A stretch of 56,004 bases of DNA from Methylosinus sporium (GCF_003113265.1 NZ_PUIV01000025.1:1-56004), one strand, 5' to 3'. Positions 1 through 8,885 are shown, counted from the first letter of the stretch. Translations and numbers: made by a program. Notes: generated from the sequence alone by a model not told the origin.

Positions 1-66
1 GGCGTGGTCTCCTTCCAGCGCTCCAACGCTGGAATCAGCCGGGTTCAGCACCCCGGAGACTACGCC
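1..66. other. Foldable atypical segment at the left edge
   Basis: Bases 1-12 pair with 55-66 over 12 positions with a single G-U wobble. Inside lie an 8-bp hairpin (TTCCAGCG / CGCTGGAA, 6-nt loop) and a CCGGG / CCCGG hairpin with a 7-nt loop that competes for two bases of the outer helix. Codons here (gga, gct, gtt, cca, att) differ from the gcc/ggc/gtc/ccg/atc habit of the rest of xoxF. It could be a structured RNA, a mobile-element end, or a chimeric contig edge. The fold was judged by eye only. Confidence 0.35.
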
Positions 67-1773
67 AACCCAATTCCAACCAATCCCGCGACGGCACCTC
101 ACGAAGGCGCTCCGCTCGTCATTCACGATGTGACGATTCCGGCGGCCGCCGACAAGGACGGCAAGACGAAGTCCGCCTATGTCACCGATGTGATGTATCT
201 GCACACGCCGTTTCCGAATGTCGTCTATGCGCTCGATCTGCGAGATCCGGATCATAAGGTGCTGTGGAAATATGCGCCGCAGCAGGACGCCTCCGTCGTT
301 CCGGTGATGTGCTGCGACACGGTCAATCGCGGCCTCGCCTATGGCGACGGCAAGATTTTCCTCGCGCAGGCCGACACGACTCTCGTCGCGCTCGACGCGG
401 CGACGGGCGCGTCTTCCGGCGAGGGCAAGGACAGACCGATCTGGTCCGTCAAATTCGGCGATCCGTCGAAGGGCGAGACCTCCACGGCGGCGCCGCATGT
501 GTTCAAGGACAAGGTGCTCATCGGCAACGCCGGCGGCGAATATGGCGTGCGCGGCCATATCAGCGCTTATGACGTCAAGACCGGCGCGCTGCTGTGGCGC
601 GGCTATTCGACCGGGCCGGACGAGGAGACGTTGATCGATCCCGAGAAGACGACCCATCTCGGCAGGCCAGTTGGCAAGGATTCTGGAACCAACACTTGGC
701 GAGGCGATCAGTGGAAGCTGGGCGGCGGCACGACATGGGGCTGGTACAGCTATGATCCAGAGCTCGATCTCGTCTATTACGGCTCCGGCAATCCTTCGAC
801 ATGGAATCCGATTCAGCGTCCCGGCGATAATCGCTGGTCGATGACGCTCTGGGCGCGCGATCTCGACACGGGCAAGGCGAGATGGGTCTATCAGACGACG
901 CCGCACGACCAATGGGATTATGACGCGGTCAATGAGATCGTGCTCGTCGATCAGGAGATCGGCGGCAAGAAGACGAAGACCGCCGTTCATTTCGATCGCA
1001 ACGGCTTCGCCTACACGCTCGATCGCACCAATGGCGAATTGCTCGTCGCCGAGAAATTCGATCCGGCGGTCAATTGGGCCAAGAAGATCGACCTCGACAA
1101 GAAGTCGAAGACCTATGGCCGTCCGATCCTCGACGAGCGCTTCTCGACCGAGGCGCATGGCGAGGACGAGACGACGCGCGGCGCCTGTCCGACGACTCTC
1201 GGCTCGAAGGACGAGCAGCCGGCGAGCTATGATCCGAACTCCGGCCTCTTCCTCGTGCCGACGAACCATGTCTGCATGGATTTCGAGCCGTTCCGCGTCA
1301 GCTATTCCGCCGGCCAGCCCTATGTCGGCGCGACGGTGGAAATGTTCCCCGCCGATCGCGACAAGGGCGAGACGCATACGGGCAATTTCATCGCCTGGGA
1401 CGCGAAGACCGGCAAGATCGTCTGGGCGAACAAGGAGCAATTCTCCGTGTGGTCGGGCGCCGTCTCGACCGATGGCGGCGTGACCTTCTACGGAACGCTG
1501 GAAGGCTATCTCAAGGCGGTCGACACAAAGACCGGCAAGGAGCTGTTCCGGCGCAAGACGCCCTCCGGCATCATCGGCAATGTCATCACCTATGAGGTCG
1601 GCGGCAAGCAATATGTCGCCGTGCTCTCGGGCGTCGGCGGCTGGGCCGGCATCGGCCTCGCGGCCGGCCTCACCAAAAGCAGCGACGGTCTCGGCGCAGT
1701 CGGCAATTATCGCAGCCTGTCGAATTACACCGCGCTCGGCGGCGTGCTCACCGTCTTCGCTCTGCCGGACTGA
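1..1773 (+). CDS. xoxF: PQQ-dependent methanol dehydrogenase, XoxF type (5' truncated)
   Basis: Periplasmic quinoprotein that oxidises methanol using PQQ and a lanthanide. About 590 residues are present and no start codon is seen. The frame shows the family's adjacent-cysteine motif ([13 protein letters not shown], near residue 100), the YGSGNPS loop, and the active site [11 protein letters not shown] near residue 305. The first Asp of WDYD is the catalytic base (codon 916-918). The Asp two residues on (codon 922-924) is the extra metal ligand of lanthanide-dependent XoxF; calcium-dependent MxaF has Ala there. The C-terminal part ([18 protein letters not shown]) is full length. Oddities: roughly the first 100 bases do not match the family, and about 20 extra residues lie between HEGAPLVI and MYLHTPFPN. 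No xoxG or xoxJ follows; the next gene is convergent. XoxF assignment is firm, the subclade is not. Confidence 0.93.
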   Translation, partial: GVVSFQRSNAGISRVQHPGDYANPIPTNPATAPHEGAPLVIHDVTIPAAADKDGKTKSAYVTDVMYLHTPFPNVVYALDLRDPDHKVLWKYAPQQDASVVPVMCCDTVNRGLAYGDGKIFLAQADTTLVALDAATGASSGEGKDRPIWSVKFGDPSKGETSTAAPHVFKDKVLIGNAGGEYGVRGHISAYDVKTGALLWRGYSTGPDEETLIDPEKTTHLGRPVGKDSGTNTWRGDQWKLGGGTTWGWYSYDPELDLVYYGSGNPSTWNPIQRPGDNRWSMTLWARDLDTGKARWVYQTTPHDQWDYDAVNEIVLVDQEIGGKKTKTAVHFDRNGFAYTLDRTNGELLVAEKFDPAVNWAKKIDLDKKSKTYGRPILDERFSTEAHGEDETTRGACPTTLGSKDEQPASYDPNSGLFLVPTNHVCMDFEPFRVSYSAGQPYVGATVEMFPADRDKGETHTGNFIAWDAKTGKIVWANKEQFSVWSGAVSTDGGVTFYGTLEGYLKAVDTKTGKELFRRKTPSGIIGNVITYEVGGKQYVAVLSGVGGWAGIGLAAGLTKSSDGLGAVGNYRSLSNYTALGGVLTVFALPD

Positions 1774-1781
1774 CCGGCGTG

Positions 1782-1808
1782 CGCCCGGCGGCGCTCAGTC
1801 GCCGGGCG
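1782..1808. terminator. GC-rich hairpin between convergent xoxF and trmJ
   Basis: A perfect 9-bp stem (CGCCCGGCG / CGCCGGGCG) with a 9-nt loop lies directly after the xoxF stop and overlaps the trmJ stop codon. There is no T tract, so it may be a weak or bidirectional terminator for both converging genes. Confidence 0.5.
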
Positions 1809-2637
1809 TCCCGCTCTGCTCTTCCTTCTTGCGCCGGCTCGCCTTCTTCGGCTCGCGCCGCGGGCCTTCCACCAGCCGCACCACTACGCCCCAGAGCGTG
1901 CGAACATCCTGCTCGGTCATGTTCATGCGGTGGAACATGTTGCGCAGATTGCGCGACATCACCGGCTTCTTCGTCTCGGGACGGAAGAATTGCCGCTCGT
2001 CGAGATGCTTCTCCAGATAGTCGAAGAAAGCGAGCGTCATTTCGCGGCTCGCCGGCGGCGAGCGCTCGACGACGTCGAAGGGCAGCGTCTCGCCATGAGC
2101 GAAGCGGAACCATTCATAGCCGGTGAGCAGCACAGCTTGCGCCAGATTGAGCGAAGCATAGGCGGGATTGACCGGAAAGGTCAGGATCGAATCGGCGAGC
2201 GCGACATCGTCATTGTCGAGCCCCGTGCGCTCCGGCCCGAACATCACGCCATGACGCTCGCCCGCGGCGAGACGCACGACTGTATCGGACATTGCGGTCG
2301 CGGGCGTCACCACGGGCTTCACCTGGCCGCGCCCGCGCGCCGTCGCCGCATAGACGAAGGTAAGATCGGCGATCGCCTCGCGCACAGTCTCATAGAGCTT
2401 GGCGGAATCGAGCAGATGCGCGGCGCCGGCGGCGGCGGCGTAGGAGGCCTCGCGATAGACGGGATCGCGCGTCGGCCAGCCCTCGCGTGGCGCGACGAGG
2501 CGCAGATCGGAGAGGCCGAAATTGGCCATGGCGCGCGCGCACATGCCGATATTGACGGCGAGCTGCGGCCGCACGAGCACGATGGTCGGCCCGCCTTCGA
2601 GCTTTGGCTTGGTGTGGTCGGTTCCGGCGCCGGTCAT
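1795..2637 (-). CDS. trmJ: tRNA (cytidine/uridine-2'-O-)-methyltransferase TrmJ
   Basis: SpoU-family (SPOUT) RNA 2'-O-methyltransferase, 280 residues; TrmJ modifies position 32 of several tRNAs in the cytoplasm. Recognisable signatures are the N-terminal NIGMCARAMANFG motif (motif 1, RNA-binding Asn and Arg), FGPERTGLDN (motif 2) and SLNLAQAV (motif 3), which form the trefoil knot that binds SAM. A basic Lys/Arg-rich tail closes the protein. The ATG overlaps the parE stop as ATGA, so translation is probably coupled to the upstream toxin-antitoxin genes. The product is secure; the precise tRNA targets are inferred from the family. Confidence 0.9.
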   Translation of the reverse strand: MTGAGTDHTKPKLEGGPTIVLVRPQLAVNIGMCARAMANFGLSDLRLVAPREGWPTRDPVYREASYAAAAGAAHLLDSAKLYETVREAIADLTFVYAATARGRGQVKPVVTPATAMSDTVVRLAAGERHGVMFGPERTGLDNDDVALADSILTFPVNPAYASLNLAQAVLLTGYEWFRFAHGETLPFDVVERSPPASREMTLAFFDYLEKHLDERQFFRPETKKPVMSRNLRNMFHRMNMTEQDVRTLWGVVVRLVEGPRREPKKASRRKKEEQSGTPGD

Positions 2638-2951
2638 GGAGAACCGTCGCTCGAATCGAGGGTCGCTGCGAGATCGCGACGTGAATGAAGAATGTTCACG
2701 ATTTCCAGACGCTCATCGGTGCAACGGAAGAAGATGATGTAGTCGCGGAACAAATAGCCGCGCAGTCCGGGCGAAAGCTCCTCGCGCGGACGCCCGAGAA
2801 GAATGGGCGACGCGGCCAGCTTTGCGCATTGCGCGCGAAATCGATCGGCGACGGCCAATCCTGCGTCGAGATCGCCGGAGGTCTCCCCGATGAAATCGGC
2901 TATGTCTTTCAGATCTCGATTGGCGGCGAGGCGATAGACCAGCTTGCGCAT
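2634..2951 (-). CDS. parE: RelE/ParE-family toxin
   Basis: Small basic protein of 105 residues with the ParE fold signature: an N-terminal beta strand (KLVYRLAANRDL), a central helical hairpin, then the conserved LSPGLRGYLFRDYIIFF strand pair and a C-terminal IVNILHSRRDL. ParE toxins poison gyrase; RelE relatives cleave mRNA, and the sequence alone does not separate these with certainty, though the spacing favours ParE. The ATG directly follows the antitoxin stop (TGAATG), and its own stop overlaps the start of trmJ. The normal antitoxin-first order is kept, with no visible truncation. Confidence 0.87.
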   Translation of the reverse strand: MRKLVYRLAANRDLKDIADFIGETSGDLDAGLAVADRFRAQCAKLAASPILLGRPREELSPGLRGYLFRDYIIFFRCTDERLEIVNILHSRRDLAATLDSSDGSP

Positions 2952-3197
2952 TCAGGCGCTTCGCGCCCTTCGCGCCTCGACATGGGCGCGCAACTCGGCG
3001 GCGACCTGCTCGTCGGTCAATTCGCCCGCTTCGGCGAGCGACGCCTCTATCGTCTCGCGCAGCGCCTTCAGCTTCGCCTCGCGCTCCTCCACGAGACGCA
3101 GGCCCTCGCGCATCACCTCGGTCGCCGAGGCGTAGCGGCCTTGCTTGACCAGGGAGTCGATGAACTCTTCCCAATGCTTGCCGACGGATACGTTCAT
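2952..3197 (-). CDS. parD: ParD-like (CopG/RHH) antitoxin
   Basis: An 81-residue protein with a ribbon-helix-helix N-terminus (MNVSVGKHWEEFIDSLV), the GRYASATEVMREGLRLVEERE helix pair typical of ParD, and an acidic/alanine-rich C-terminal helix that would wrap the toxin. The start at 3197 is preferred over an upstream in-frame ATG because a GAGGAGGC ribosome-binding site lies just before it and ParD proteins begin this way. ParD normally represses its own promoter, so the operon (antitoxin, toxin, trmJ) is probably autoregulated from the region upstream of 3197. Confidence 0.88.
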   Translation of the reverse strand: MNVSVGKHWEEFIDSLVKQGRYASATEVMREGLRLVEEREAKLKALRETIEASLAEAGELTDEQVAAELRAHVEARRARSA

Positions 3198-3385
3198 GGC
3201 GAGCCTCCTCGGCGGATTATAGCACGATATGCGCATAACGTGCTATTGCGGGCGCCGTCGGCTTTTCTCTCGGCGCGAGCGCGCCGTAGGCGTCGGCGCC
3301 TGAACATGCGGCAGCAGTCGATCAAAATCGCCGTCACGAGAAGCGCAAACCGCTTCGCCTTGCAGATTTGCCCATGGCGCCTGCT

Positions 3386-3413
3386 TTGCCTCGCGCGTTA
3401 CGCGCGCTATAAG
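3386..3413 (+). promoter_or_regulatory. Putative sigma70 promoter of icd with palindromic spacer
   Basis: TTGCCT (3386-3391), a 16-nt spacer and TATAAG (3408-3413) lie about 30 bases before the icd ATG. The spacer is a palindrome, CGCGCG-TTA-CGCGCG, which could serve as an operator. Inferred by eye. Confidence 0.5.
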
Positions 3414-3442
3414 GCCGGCGGCTCACGCGGGAGAGGCATTTT

Positions 3443-4663
3443 ATGAGCAAGATCAAGGTCGCGAATCCAGTCGTCGAGCTCGACGGCGACGAGATGACCC
3501 GGATCATCTGGGCCTATATCAAAGACAAGCTCATCCATCCCTATCTCGATCTCGATCTGCTCTATTACGATCTCTCGATCCAGAACCGCGACGCCACCAA
3601 TGATCAGGTGACGATCGACGCGGCCGAGGCGATCAAGACGCATGGCGTCGGCGTCAAATGCGCCACCATCACGCCGGACGAAGCCCGCGTGCAGGAATTC
3701 GGCCTGAAGGAAATGTGGAAGTCGCCCAATGGCACGATCCGCAATATTCTGGGCGGCGTCATCTTCCGCGAGCCGATCATCTGCAAGAACGTCCCTCGCC
3801 TCGTGCCCGGCTGGACGCAGCCGATCGTCATCGGCCGCCACGCCTTCGGCGATCAATATCGCGCCGTCGATTTCCGCACGCCCGGCAAGGGCCGCCTCAC
3901 GATCAAATTCGAGGGCGACGACGGGACGGTGATCGAAAAGGAAGTGTTCCGCTTCCCCGGCGCCGGCGTCGCCATGGCGATGTACAATCTCGACGAGTCG
4001 ATCCGCGAATTCGCGCGCGCCTCGATGAATTTTGCGCTGAACCGCAAATTCCCGCTCTATCTCTCGACCAAGAACACGATTTTGAAAGCCTATGACGGGC
4101 GCTTCAAGGATTTGTTCCAGGAAGTGTTCGACGCCGAGTTCAAAGCGCAATTCCAGGCGCAGGGTCTCACCTATGAGCATCGCCTCATCGACGATATGGT
4201 CGCCTCGGCGCTCAAATGGTCCGGCGGCTATGTGTGGGCCTGCAAGAATTACGACGGCGACGTGCAGTCGGACACGGTGGCGCAGGGCTTCGGCTCGCTC
4301 GGCCTGATGACCAGCGTGCTGATGACGCCGGATGGCAAGACCGTCGAGGCGGAGGCCGCGCATGGCACGGTGACGCGCCATTATCGCGAGCATCAGAAGG
4401 GCCATGCGACCTCGACCAATTCCATCGCCTCCATCTTCGCCTGGACGCGGGCGCTCGCGCATCGCGCCAAGCTCGACGGCAATGAGGCGCTGGCGCGCTT
4501 CGCTCTGACGCTGGAAGAGGTCTGCGTCTCCACAGTGGAGCAGGGCTTCATGACCAAGGATCTGGCGCTGCTCGTCGGCCATAATCAGAAATGGCTGTCG
4601 ACCACCGGCTTCCTGGACAAGATCGATTCCAACCTCGCAGCCGCGCTTTCGCTCGGAAAATGA
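3443..4663 (+). CDS. icd: NADP-dependent isocitrate dehydrogenase
   Basis: Converts isocitrate and NADP+ to 2-oxoglutarate, CO2 and NADPH in the TCA cycle. The 406-residue protein is the homodimeric eukaryote-like type (subfamily II) usual in alphaproteobacteria. Visible motifs are [12 protein letters not shown] at the N-terminus, the substrate loop [12 protein letters not shown], and metal-binding Asp residues in [10 protein letters not shown] and [25 protein letters not shown] is the NADP-binding segment, followed by [20 protein letters not shown] serves as ribosome-binding site. It is monocistronic, flanked upstream by a divergent toxin-antitoxin operon. Its product 2-oxoglutarate is the nitrogen-status signal read by the Ntr system at the other end of the window. 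Confidence 0.97.
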   Translation: MSKIKVANPVVELDGDEMTRIIWAYIKDKLIHPYLDLDLLYYDLSIQNRDATNDQVTIDAAEAIKTHGVGVKCATITPDEARVQEFGLKEMWKSPNGTIRNILGGVIFREPIICKNVPRLVPGWTQPIVIGRHAFGDQYRAVDFRTPGKGRLTIKFEGDDGTVIEKEVFRFPGAGVAMAMYNLDESIREFARASMNFALNRKFPLYLSTKNTILKAYDGRFKDLFQEVFDAEFKAQFQAQGLTYEHRLIDDMVASALKWSGGYVWACKNYDGDVQSDTVAQGFGSLGLMTSVLMTPDGKTVEAEAAHGTVTRHYREHQKGHATSTNSIASIFAWTRALAHRAKLDGNEALARFALTLEEVCVSTVEQGFMTKDLALLVGHNQKWLSTTGFLDKIDSNLAAALSLGK

Positions 4664-4679
4664 GGGATCGACGAAGTGA

Positions 4680-4708
4680 TTGTGCTACCCGAGCGGCGCG
4701 GCTATATA
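4680..4708 (+). promoter_or_regulatory. Putative sigma70 promoter of dksA
   Basis: TTGTGC (4680-4685), a 17-nt spacer and TATATA (4703-4708) precede dksA by about 35 bases. A strong AGGGAGGA ribosome-binding site at about 4727-4734 follows. Inferred by eye. Confidence 0.5.
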
Positions 4709-4743
4709 GACGCCGCGTTCAGGCTTAGGGAGGATTCGCGGCA

Positions 4744-5160
4744 ATGGCGGTGGATCTAGACGCGAGCTACAGACCGTCCGAGCAAGAAGATTTCATGAAC
4801 GATCGGCAGCGCGAGTATTTTCGGCGCAAGCTGCTCGCGTGGAAGGACGAGATACTGCAGGAGAGCCGCGACACGCTCGCCACTCTGCAGAGCGAGAACG
4901 AGAACCATCCCGACCTCGCCGATCGCGCTTCGTCGGAGACCGATCGGGCGATCGAGTTGCGCGCCCGCGACCGGCAGCGCAAGCTCATTTCCAAGATCGA
5001 CGCTGCTTTGTCGCGGCTCGAGGACGGCACCTATGGCTATTGCGAAGAGACCGGCGAGCCGATTTCGCTGAAGCGGCTCGACGCGAGGCCGATCGCCACT
5101 CTGTCGATCGAGGCGCAGGAGCGGCACGAGCGCCGCGAGCGCGTCTACCGGGACGATTGA
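4744..5160 (+). CDS. dksA: RNA polymerase-binding transcription factor DksA
   Basis: A 138-residue coiled-coil factor that enters the RNA polymerase secondary channel and, with ppGpp, adjusts rRNA and stress promoters. The coiled coil (residues about 20-95) carries the acidic tip region LADRASSETDRAIELRARD. The C-terminal globular part has YGYCEETGEPISLKRL and ARPIATLSIEAQERHE. Only the first of the four zinc-binding cysteines of enterobacterial DksA remains (C-E-E-T and S-I-E-A), so this form should not hold zinc in the usual way. The start at 4744 has a strong ribosome-binding site; an internal ATG at 4795 does not. A strong terminator follows. Confidence 0.93.
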   Translation: MAVDLDASYRPSEQEDFMNDRQREYFRRKLLAWKDEILQESRDTLATLQSENENHPDLADRASSETDRAIELRARDRQRKLISKIDAALSRLEDGTYGYCEETGEPISLKRLDARPIATLSIEAQERHERRERVYRDD

Positions 5161-5201
5161 ACGGGCGTCTTCGATCTTTCGAAATATCCGAACAGGAATG
5201 A

Positions 5202-5242
5202 AAAAAACAGCGCCCGCGGAGAATTCCGCGGGCGCTGTTTTT
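5202..5242. terminator. Bidirectional Rho-independent terminator
   Basis: A 14-bp perfect stem, ACAGCGCCCGCGGA / TCCGCGGGCGCTGT, with a 4-nt loop, is flanked by an A run on the left and a T run on the right. It can stop transcription both from dksA (+) and from the FliO-like gene (-), whose stop codon is at 5249. Confidence 0.93.
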
Positions 5243-5248
5243 GTCGGC

Positions 5249-6100
5249 TCAGGGTTTCGATTCCGGACGGCCGAGCAGTCGCGCCATTTCCGCCTCGAGC
5301 GAGTCGAGCGGATCGACGGGCGGAGCCGGCGGCGGCTCTTCCGGCGGCGGAGGAGGGGGCGGCGGCTCGACGACGACCTCCTGCGGCGGAAGCTCGGGAG
5401 CGGGCGGCGGCGGTTCCGGCGCGGGCGGCGGCGGCTCGACGGCCGGCGGCGGCGCCGGCGGCTTGGCGGCGCGCGACAGGAAGGGCGGCGGGGCCGGACG
5501 CGGCGGCCGCGGCGTGGGGGTGAAGGGCGGCCGCTGCGGCGTGAAGCGCGGCGTTCCCGCGCGCGCGGGCGCCTCGGGAGCGGCTGGCGGCGCCGGCGGC
5601 TTGGACGGCGGCGGGCCGAATAAATCCGGCGGCAGCGGCGCGAGGCCGGGCGCCTGAGGCGGCGCGGCCGGCTCAGGCTTCGGCGCCTCGCTCTCTATCG
5701 AAGGAGCGGAGGGGCCGAGCGGCGGCAGGACGGGCGCGGGCGCCTGAGGCGCGGCCGGGCCGAGCGGCCAGCCCGGGCCGGCGGCCTCTTTCTCGCGCGG
5801 GCGCGGCTCGCGCGCCTCGACGCGGCTGATCGAGGCCTCGACCAGAAGATCATTGGGCCCGCCGATGAGCAGAAGATGCTCGACATTGTCCCGCCGCACG
5901 ATGACCAGCTGGCGGTCGCCGTCGACGTCGAAAGTATCGACGATATCGAGGCGGCGCGGCCGGTTGCGCGGCCCAGGAGCCTTGATGCGTCGTCCGAACA
6001 GGAGCCGGTAGATGTAGACGAGCAGCAGCGCCGCGAACAGGAACGCGACAATTGCGGCGAGTATCGGCAGGAGCTGCGACTGTGTGATGCTGGACGGCAT
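5249..6100 (-). CDS. FliO-like membrane protein with long proline-rich tail
   Basis: A 283-residue protein with one N-terminal membrane helix (residues about 9-31, LLPILAAIVAFLFAALLLVY) and a short FliO/MopB-like domain (residues about 45-95: RRLDIVDTFDVDGDRQLVIV, VEHLLLIGG). The remaining 180 residues are extremely rich in proline and alanine (runs of P, PPAPEP-type repeats), so likely extended and exposed in the cytoplasm. FliO belongs to the flagellar type III export apparatus, but no other flagellar gene is in the window. The gene diverges from cckA across a full CtrA box, as expected of a CtrA-controlled flagellar gene. A generic membrane-anchored FliO-domain protein unrelated to flagella is the alternative. 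Confidence 0.72.
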   Translation of the reverse strand: MPSSITQSQLLPILAAIVAFLFAALLLVYIYRLLFGRRIKAPGPRNRPRRLDIVDTFDVDGDRQLVIVRRDNVEHLLLIGGPNDLLVEASISRVEAREPRPREKEAAGPGWPLGPAAPQAPAPVLPPLGPSAPSIESEAPKPEPAAPPQAPGLAPLPPDLFGPPPSKPPAPPAAPEAPARAGTPRFTPQRPPFTPTPRPPRPAPPPFLSRAAKPPAPPPAVEPPPPAPEPPPPAPELPPQEVVVEPPPPPPPPEEPPPAPPVDPLDSLEAEMARLLGRPESKP

Positions 6101-6176
6101 GAATCGATTTTTCTTTCGTCGTGACGCGGCGCGAGAATGCAGTCTATCGGCGTTGGACGCAAGCGCGCCTCAAAGG

Positions 6177-6191
6177 TTAAACAATGGTTAA
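6177..6191. promoter_or_regulatory. CtrA binding box between FliO-like gene and cckA
   Basis: A perfect TTAA-N7-TTAA site (spacer ACAATGG) lies about 80 bases upstream of the FliO-like start and 140 upstream of the preferred cckA start. Three GANTC sites (CcrM methylation target) are close: 6101-6105, 6207-6211 and 6274-6278. The match to the CtrA consensus is seen; its use is inferred. Confidence 0.7.
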
Positions 6192-6331
6192 TAGGGCAAG
6201 CTTCGTGATTCGCGCTTGCGGAAAATGCGCAAGGACATTGCCATCGGCTCCGGCCGGGGCCATTGTTCCGCGTGATTCTGCCTGCGCCGTGGCGCTTTGC
6301 CCGGCGCAGGAGCACAGCCGAGACGATACCC

Positions 6332-8842
6332 GTGACCGACAGGACGGCGCCGCCCGCTTACGACCGCACCGAACGCCCCGGAAACGTCGGCCTGGTTCTG
6401 GCTCTCGCCATCGCCCTCGTCGGCGCGATCGTCGTCGCCTCTCTGCTGCCGGCGCCGGCGGCGCCCAAATTCGCGGTCGGCCTCTTGGCGCTGCTCGCCG
6501 TCGCGGGGGTTTTCTGCGCCTTCGCCTATGCCGTTGGTTTTTTACGCTTTCCTGGCCGCTCCACGCATCTCGACATCGCCCGACGGATCGCCGATTCCTT
6601 CTCCGAGGGACTGCTCGTCACCGAGGGCGACACACAGATCGTCTACGCCAATGATGCCTATCTCGAGCTCTGCGGATCGCGCGATCCAGCCGGGCTGCTG
6701 ACGGTCGAGCGACTGTTCTCGGGCCCGGCGGAAGTGTCCGAGGCGATCTATCGCCTCGCCCAGGCCTCGCGCGCCGGGCGCGCCCATGCCGAGGATGTGC
6801 GCCTCGTTCCGCCGCTCACGGGCGACGCCGAGGTCGGCTGGTATCGCATTCGTGTGCGTCCCCTCGGGCGCGACGGCGCGCGCCACACGAATCTGTGGAC
6901 AGTCGTCGACGCCACCGCCGACCGCCAGCGCCAGGAGAATGTCTTTCAGGAGCTCCAGCACGCGATCGACTTTCTCGATCACGCGCCGGCGGGCTTTTTC
7001 TCGGCCGGCCCGGACGGGGCGATCTCCTATATGAACAAGACGCTGGCGGGCTGGCTCGGCTACGACCTCACCCAGGTCGGCTCGGGCGGCGTCTCGCTCG
7101 CCGATATCGTCGCCAATAATGGCTCGACTCTGCTCACCGCCATCACCGGCGGCTCGGGCGAGGTGCGCACCGCGCAGATCGACCTCGATCTGAAGCGCCG
7201 CAACGGCCGCTCTTTGCCGGTGCGGCTGCTGCATCGCGTCGCCTTCGGCCAGGACGGCGCGCCGGGCGCCTCGCGGACCTTGGTGCTCAATCGCACCGCC
7301 GGCGAGGAGCCGGAGGAGGATCTGCGCGCCGCCGAAGTGCGTTTCGCGCGTTTCTTCAATTCGACGCCCATGGCGATCGCCGCCGTCGATCCCGACGGCA
7401 AGGTCACGCGCTCCAACGCCGCCTTCGCCAAGCTGCTGCCGCAGGCGCTGAAGGGCGCAGCCGCCTGGCCCGTGTTGGCCAGCGTCGTCGAGCGCGACCG
7501 CGCCGCGCTGAAAGAGGCCATGGCCGCGGCTCTCGACAATCGCGGCGACGTGCCGCCCATCGACGCCGCCCTCGAGGAGGAGGACGGATTGCCGACGCGC
7601 TCGGCGCGCTTCTTCGTCGCCCCGTCCGAGGACGCCGGCAAGAAGGGCGCGACCATCTATGCGCTCGACACCACCGAGCATCGCAAGCTGCAGGAGGGCT
7701 TCGCCCAATCGCAGAAAATGCAGGCGGTCGGCCAGCTCGCCGGCGGCGTGGCGCATGATTTCAACAACATGCTCACCGCCATCATCGGCTATTCGGACCT
7801 GCTGCTCGCCAATCACCGGCCGACCGATCCGTCTTTCCAGGACATTATTCAGATCAAGCAGACGGCCAATCGCGCCGCCGGGCTCACGCGCCAGCTGCTC
7901 GCCTTCTCGCGCCGGCAGACATTGCGTCCGCAGGTGCTGCAGCTCGGCGACGTTCTCACGGAGCTGCAGCTGCTGCTGCGCCGGCTCGTCGGCGAGAAGG
8001 TCGAGGTCGATCTGAAGCACGGCCGCGACCTCTGGTTCGTGAAGGCCGACATCAATCAATTCGAGCAGGTCATCATCAATCTGGTGGTGAACGCCCGCGA
8101 CGCGATGCCCGAATCGGGCGGGCGCATCCAGCTGCGCACGCGCAATATCGCTTCGGGCGAATGCGCCGGCTTCGGCGAAGCCTCGCTCACACCGGCCGAA
8201 TATGTGCTGATCGAGGTCGAGGACAATGGCTCCGGCATTGCGCCGGATGTGATGGCCAAGATTTTCGAGCCCTTCTTCACCACTAAGGAGGTGGGCAAGG
8301 GCACGGGCCTCGGCCTTTCCATGGTGTTCGGCATCGTCAAGCAATCGGGCGGCTTTGTCTTCCCGGCCAGCGAGGTCGGGCGCGGCACGGTTTTCCGCAT
8401 CTTCCTGCCTCGCCATGTGCCGGAGGTCGGCGAGGTTACGGCGAAGCCGGAGGCCGCCAAGCCGGCCGCCGATTACACGGGGCAGGGGACCATATTGCTG
8501 GTCGAGGACGAGGACGCCGTCCGCGCCTTCGCGGCGCAGGCGCTGGGCTCGCGCGGCTATAATGTGATGGAGGCCGCCTCAGGCCTCGAGGCGCTGGAAG
8601 TGGTGGAGCGCGAGGGCCAGCGCATCGACCTCATCGTCTCCGACGTGGTGATGCCGGAGATGGACGGCCCGGCCATGTTTGCCGAATTGCGTAAGCGCGG
8701 CGTCACGGCGAAGGTGGTGTTCGTCTCGGGCTATGCCGAGGAGGCTTTCGCCAAGAATCTGCCCGAAGGCGATTTCGGCTTTTTGCCCAAGCCTTTCAGC
8801 CTGAAGCAGCTGATCGAGACCGTGAAGGCGAGCTTAGAGTGA
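6332..8842 (+). CDS. cckA: Cell-cycle hybrid histidine kinase CckA
   Basis: CckA phosphorylates ChpT, which passes phosphate to CtrA and CpdR; the receiver also allows phosphatase flow. Order of parts: two membrane helices (about 20-70), PAS domains (about 85-200, 215-320 and 335-440), and the HisKA domain with [20 protein letters not shown] (phospho-acceptor near His475). Then come the HATPase ([32 protein letters not shown]) and a C-terminal receiver ([14 protein letters not shown], acceptor Asp771 in [11 protein letters not shown], Lys in LPKPF). The GTG at 6332 is preferred; the same frame reaches a TTG at 6263 and a GTG at 6272, which would add an Arg-rich 20-23-residue stretch. Length is typical. 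A CtrA box upstream suggests feedback control. Confidence 0.93.
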   Translation: MTDRTAPPAYDRTERPGNVGLVLALAIALVGAIVVASLLPAPAAPKFAVGLLALLAVAGVFCAFAYAVGFLRFPGRSTHLDIARRIADSFSEGLLVTEGDTQIVYANDAYLELCGSRDPAGLLTVERLFSGPAEVSEAIYRLAQASRAGRAHAEDVRLVPPLTGDAEVGWYRIRVRPLGRDGARHTNLWTVVDATADRQRQENVFQELQHAIDFLDHAPAGFFSAGPDGAISYMNKTLAGWLGYDLTQVGSGGVSLADIVANNGSTLLTAITGGSGEVRTAQIDLDLKRRNGRSLPVRLLHRVAFGQDGAPGASRTLVLNRTAGEEPEEDLRAAEVRFARFFNSTPMAIAAVDPDGKVTRSNAAFAKLLPQALKGAAAWPVLASVVERDRAALKEAMAAALDNRGDVPPIDAALEEEDGLPTRSARFFVAPSEDAGKKGATIYALDTTEHRKLQEGFAQSQKMQAVGQLAGGVAHDFNNMLTAIIGYSDLLLANHRPTDPSFQDIIQIKQTANRAAGLTRQLLAFSRRQTLRPQVLQLGDVLTELQLLLRRLVGEKVEVDLKHGRDLWFVKADINQFEQVIINLVVNARDAMPESGGRIQLRTRNIASGECAGFGEASLTPAEYVLIEVEDNGSGIAPDVMAKIFEPFFTTKEVGKGTGLGLSMVFGIVKQSGGFVFPASEVGRGTVFRIFLPRHVPEVGEVTAKPEAAKPAADYTGQGTILLVEDEDAVRAFAAQALGSRGYNVMEAASGLEALEVVEREGQRIDLIVSDVVMPEMDGPAMFAELRKRGVTAKVVFVSGYAEEAFAKNLPEGDFGFLPKPFSLKQLIETVKASLE

Positions 8843-8885
8843 AGGCGCGACTGCGCGACGGATGGGCGGCCGCGGTTGCCAAAGA

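Noticed and set aside
1-66. tRNA or tmRNA fragment at the left edge, suggested by a 7-bp outer helix and a TTC-containing 7-nt loop
   Set aside because: No anticodon arm, no direct join between the T-like arm and the acceptor-like stem, and no CCA end.
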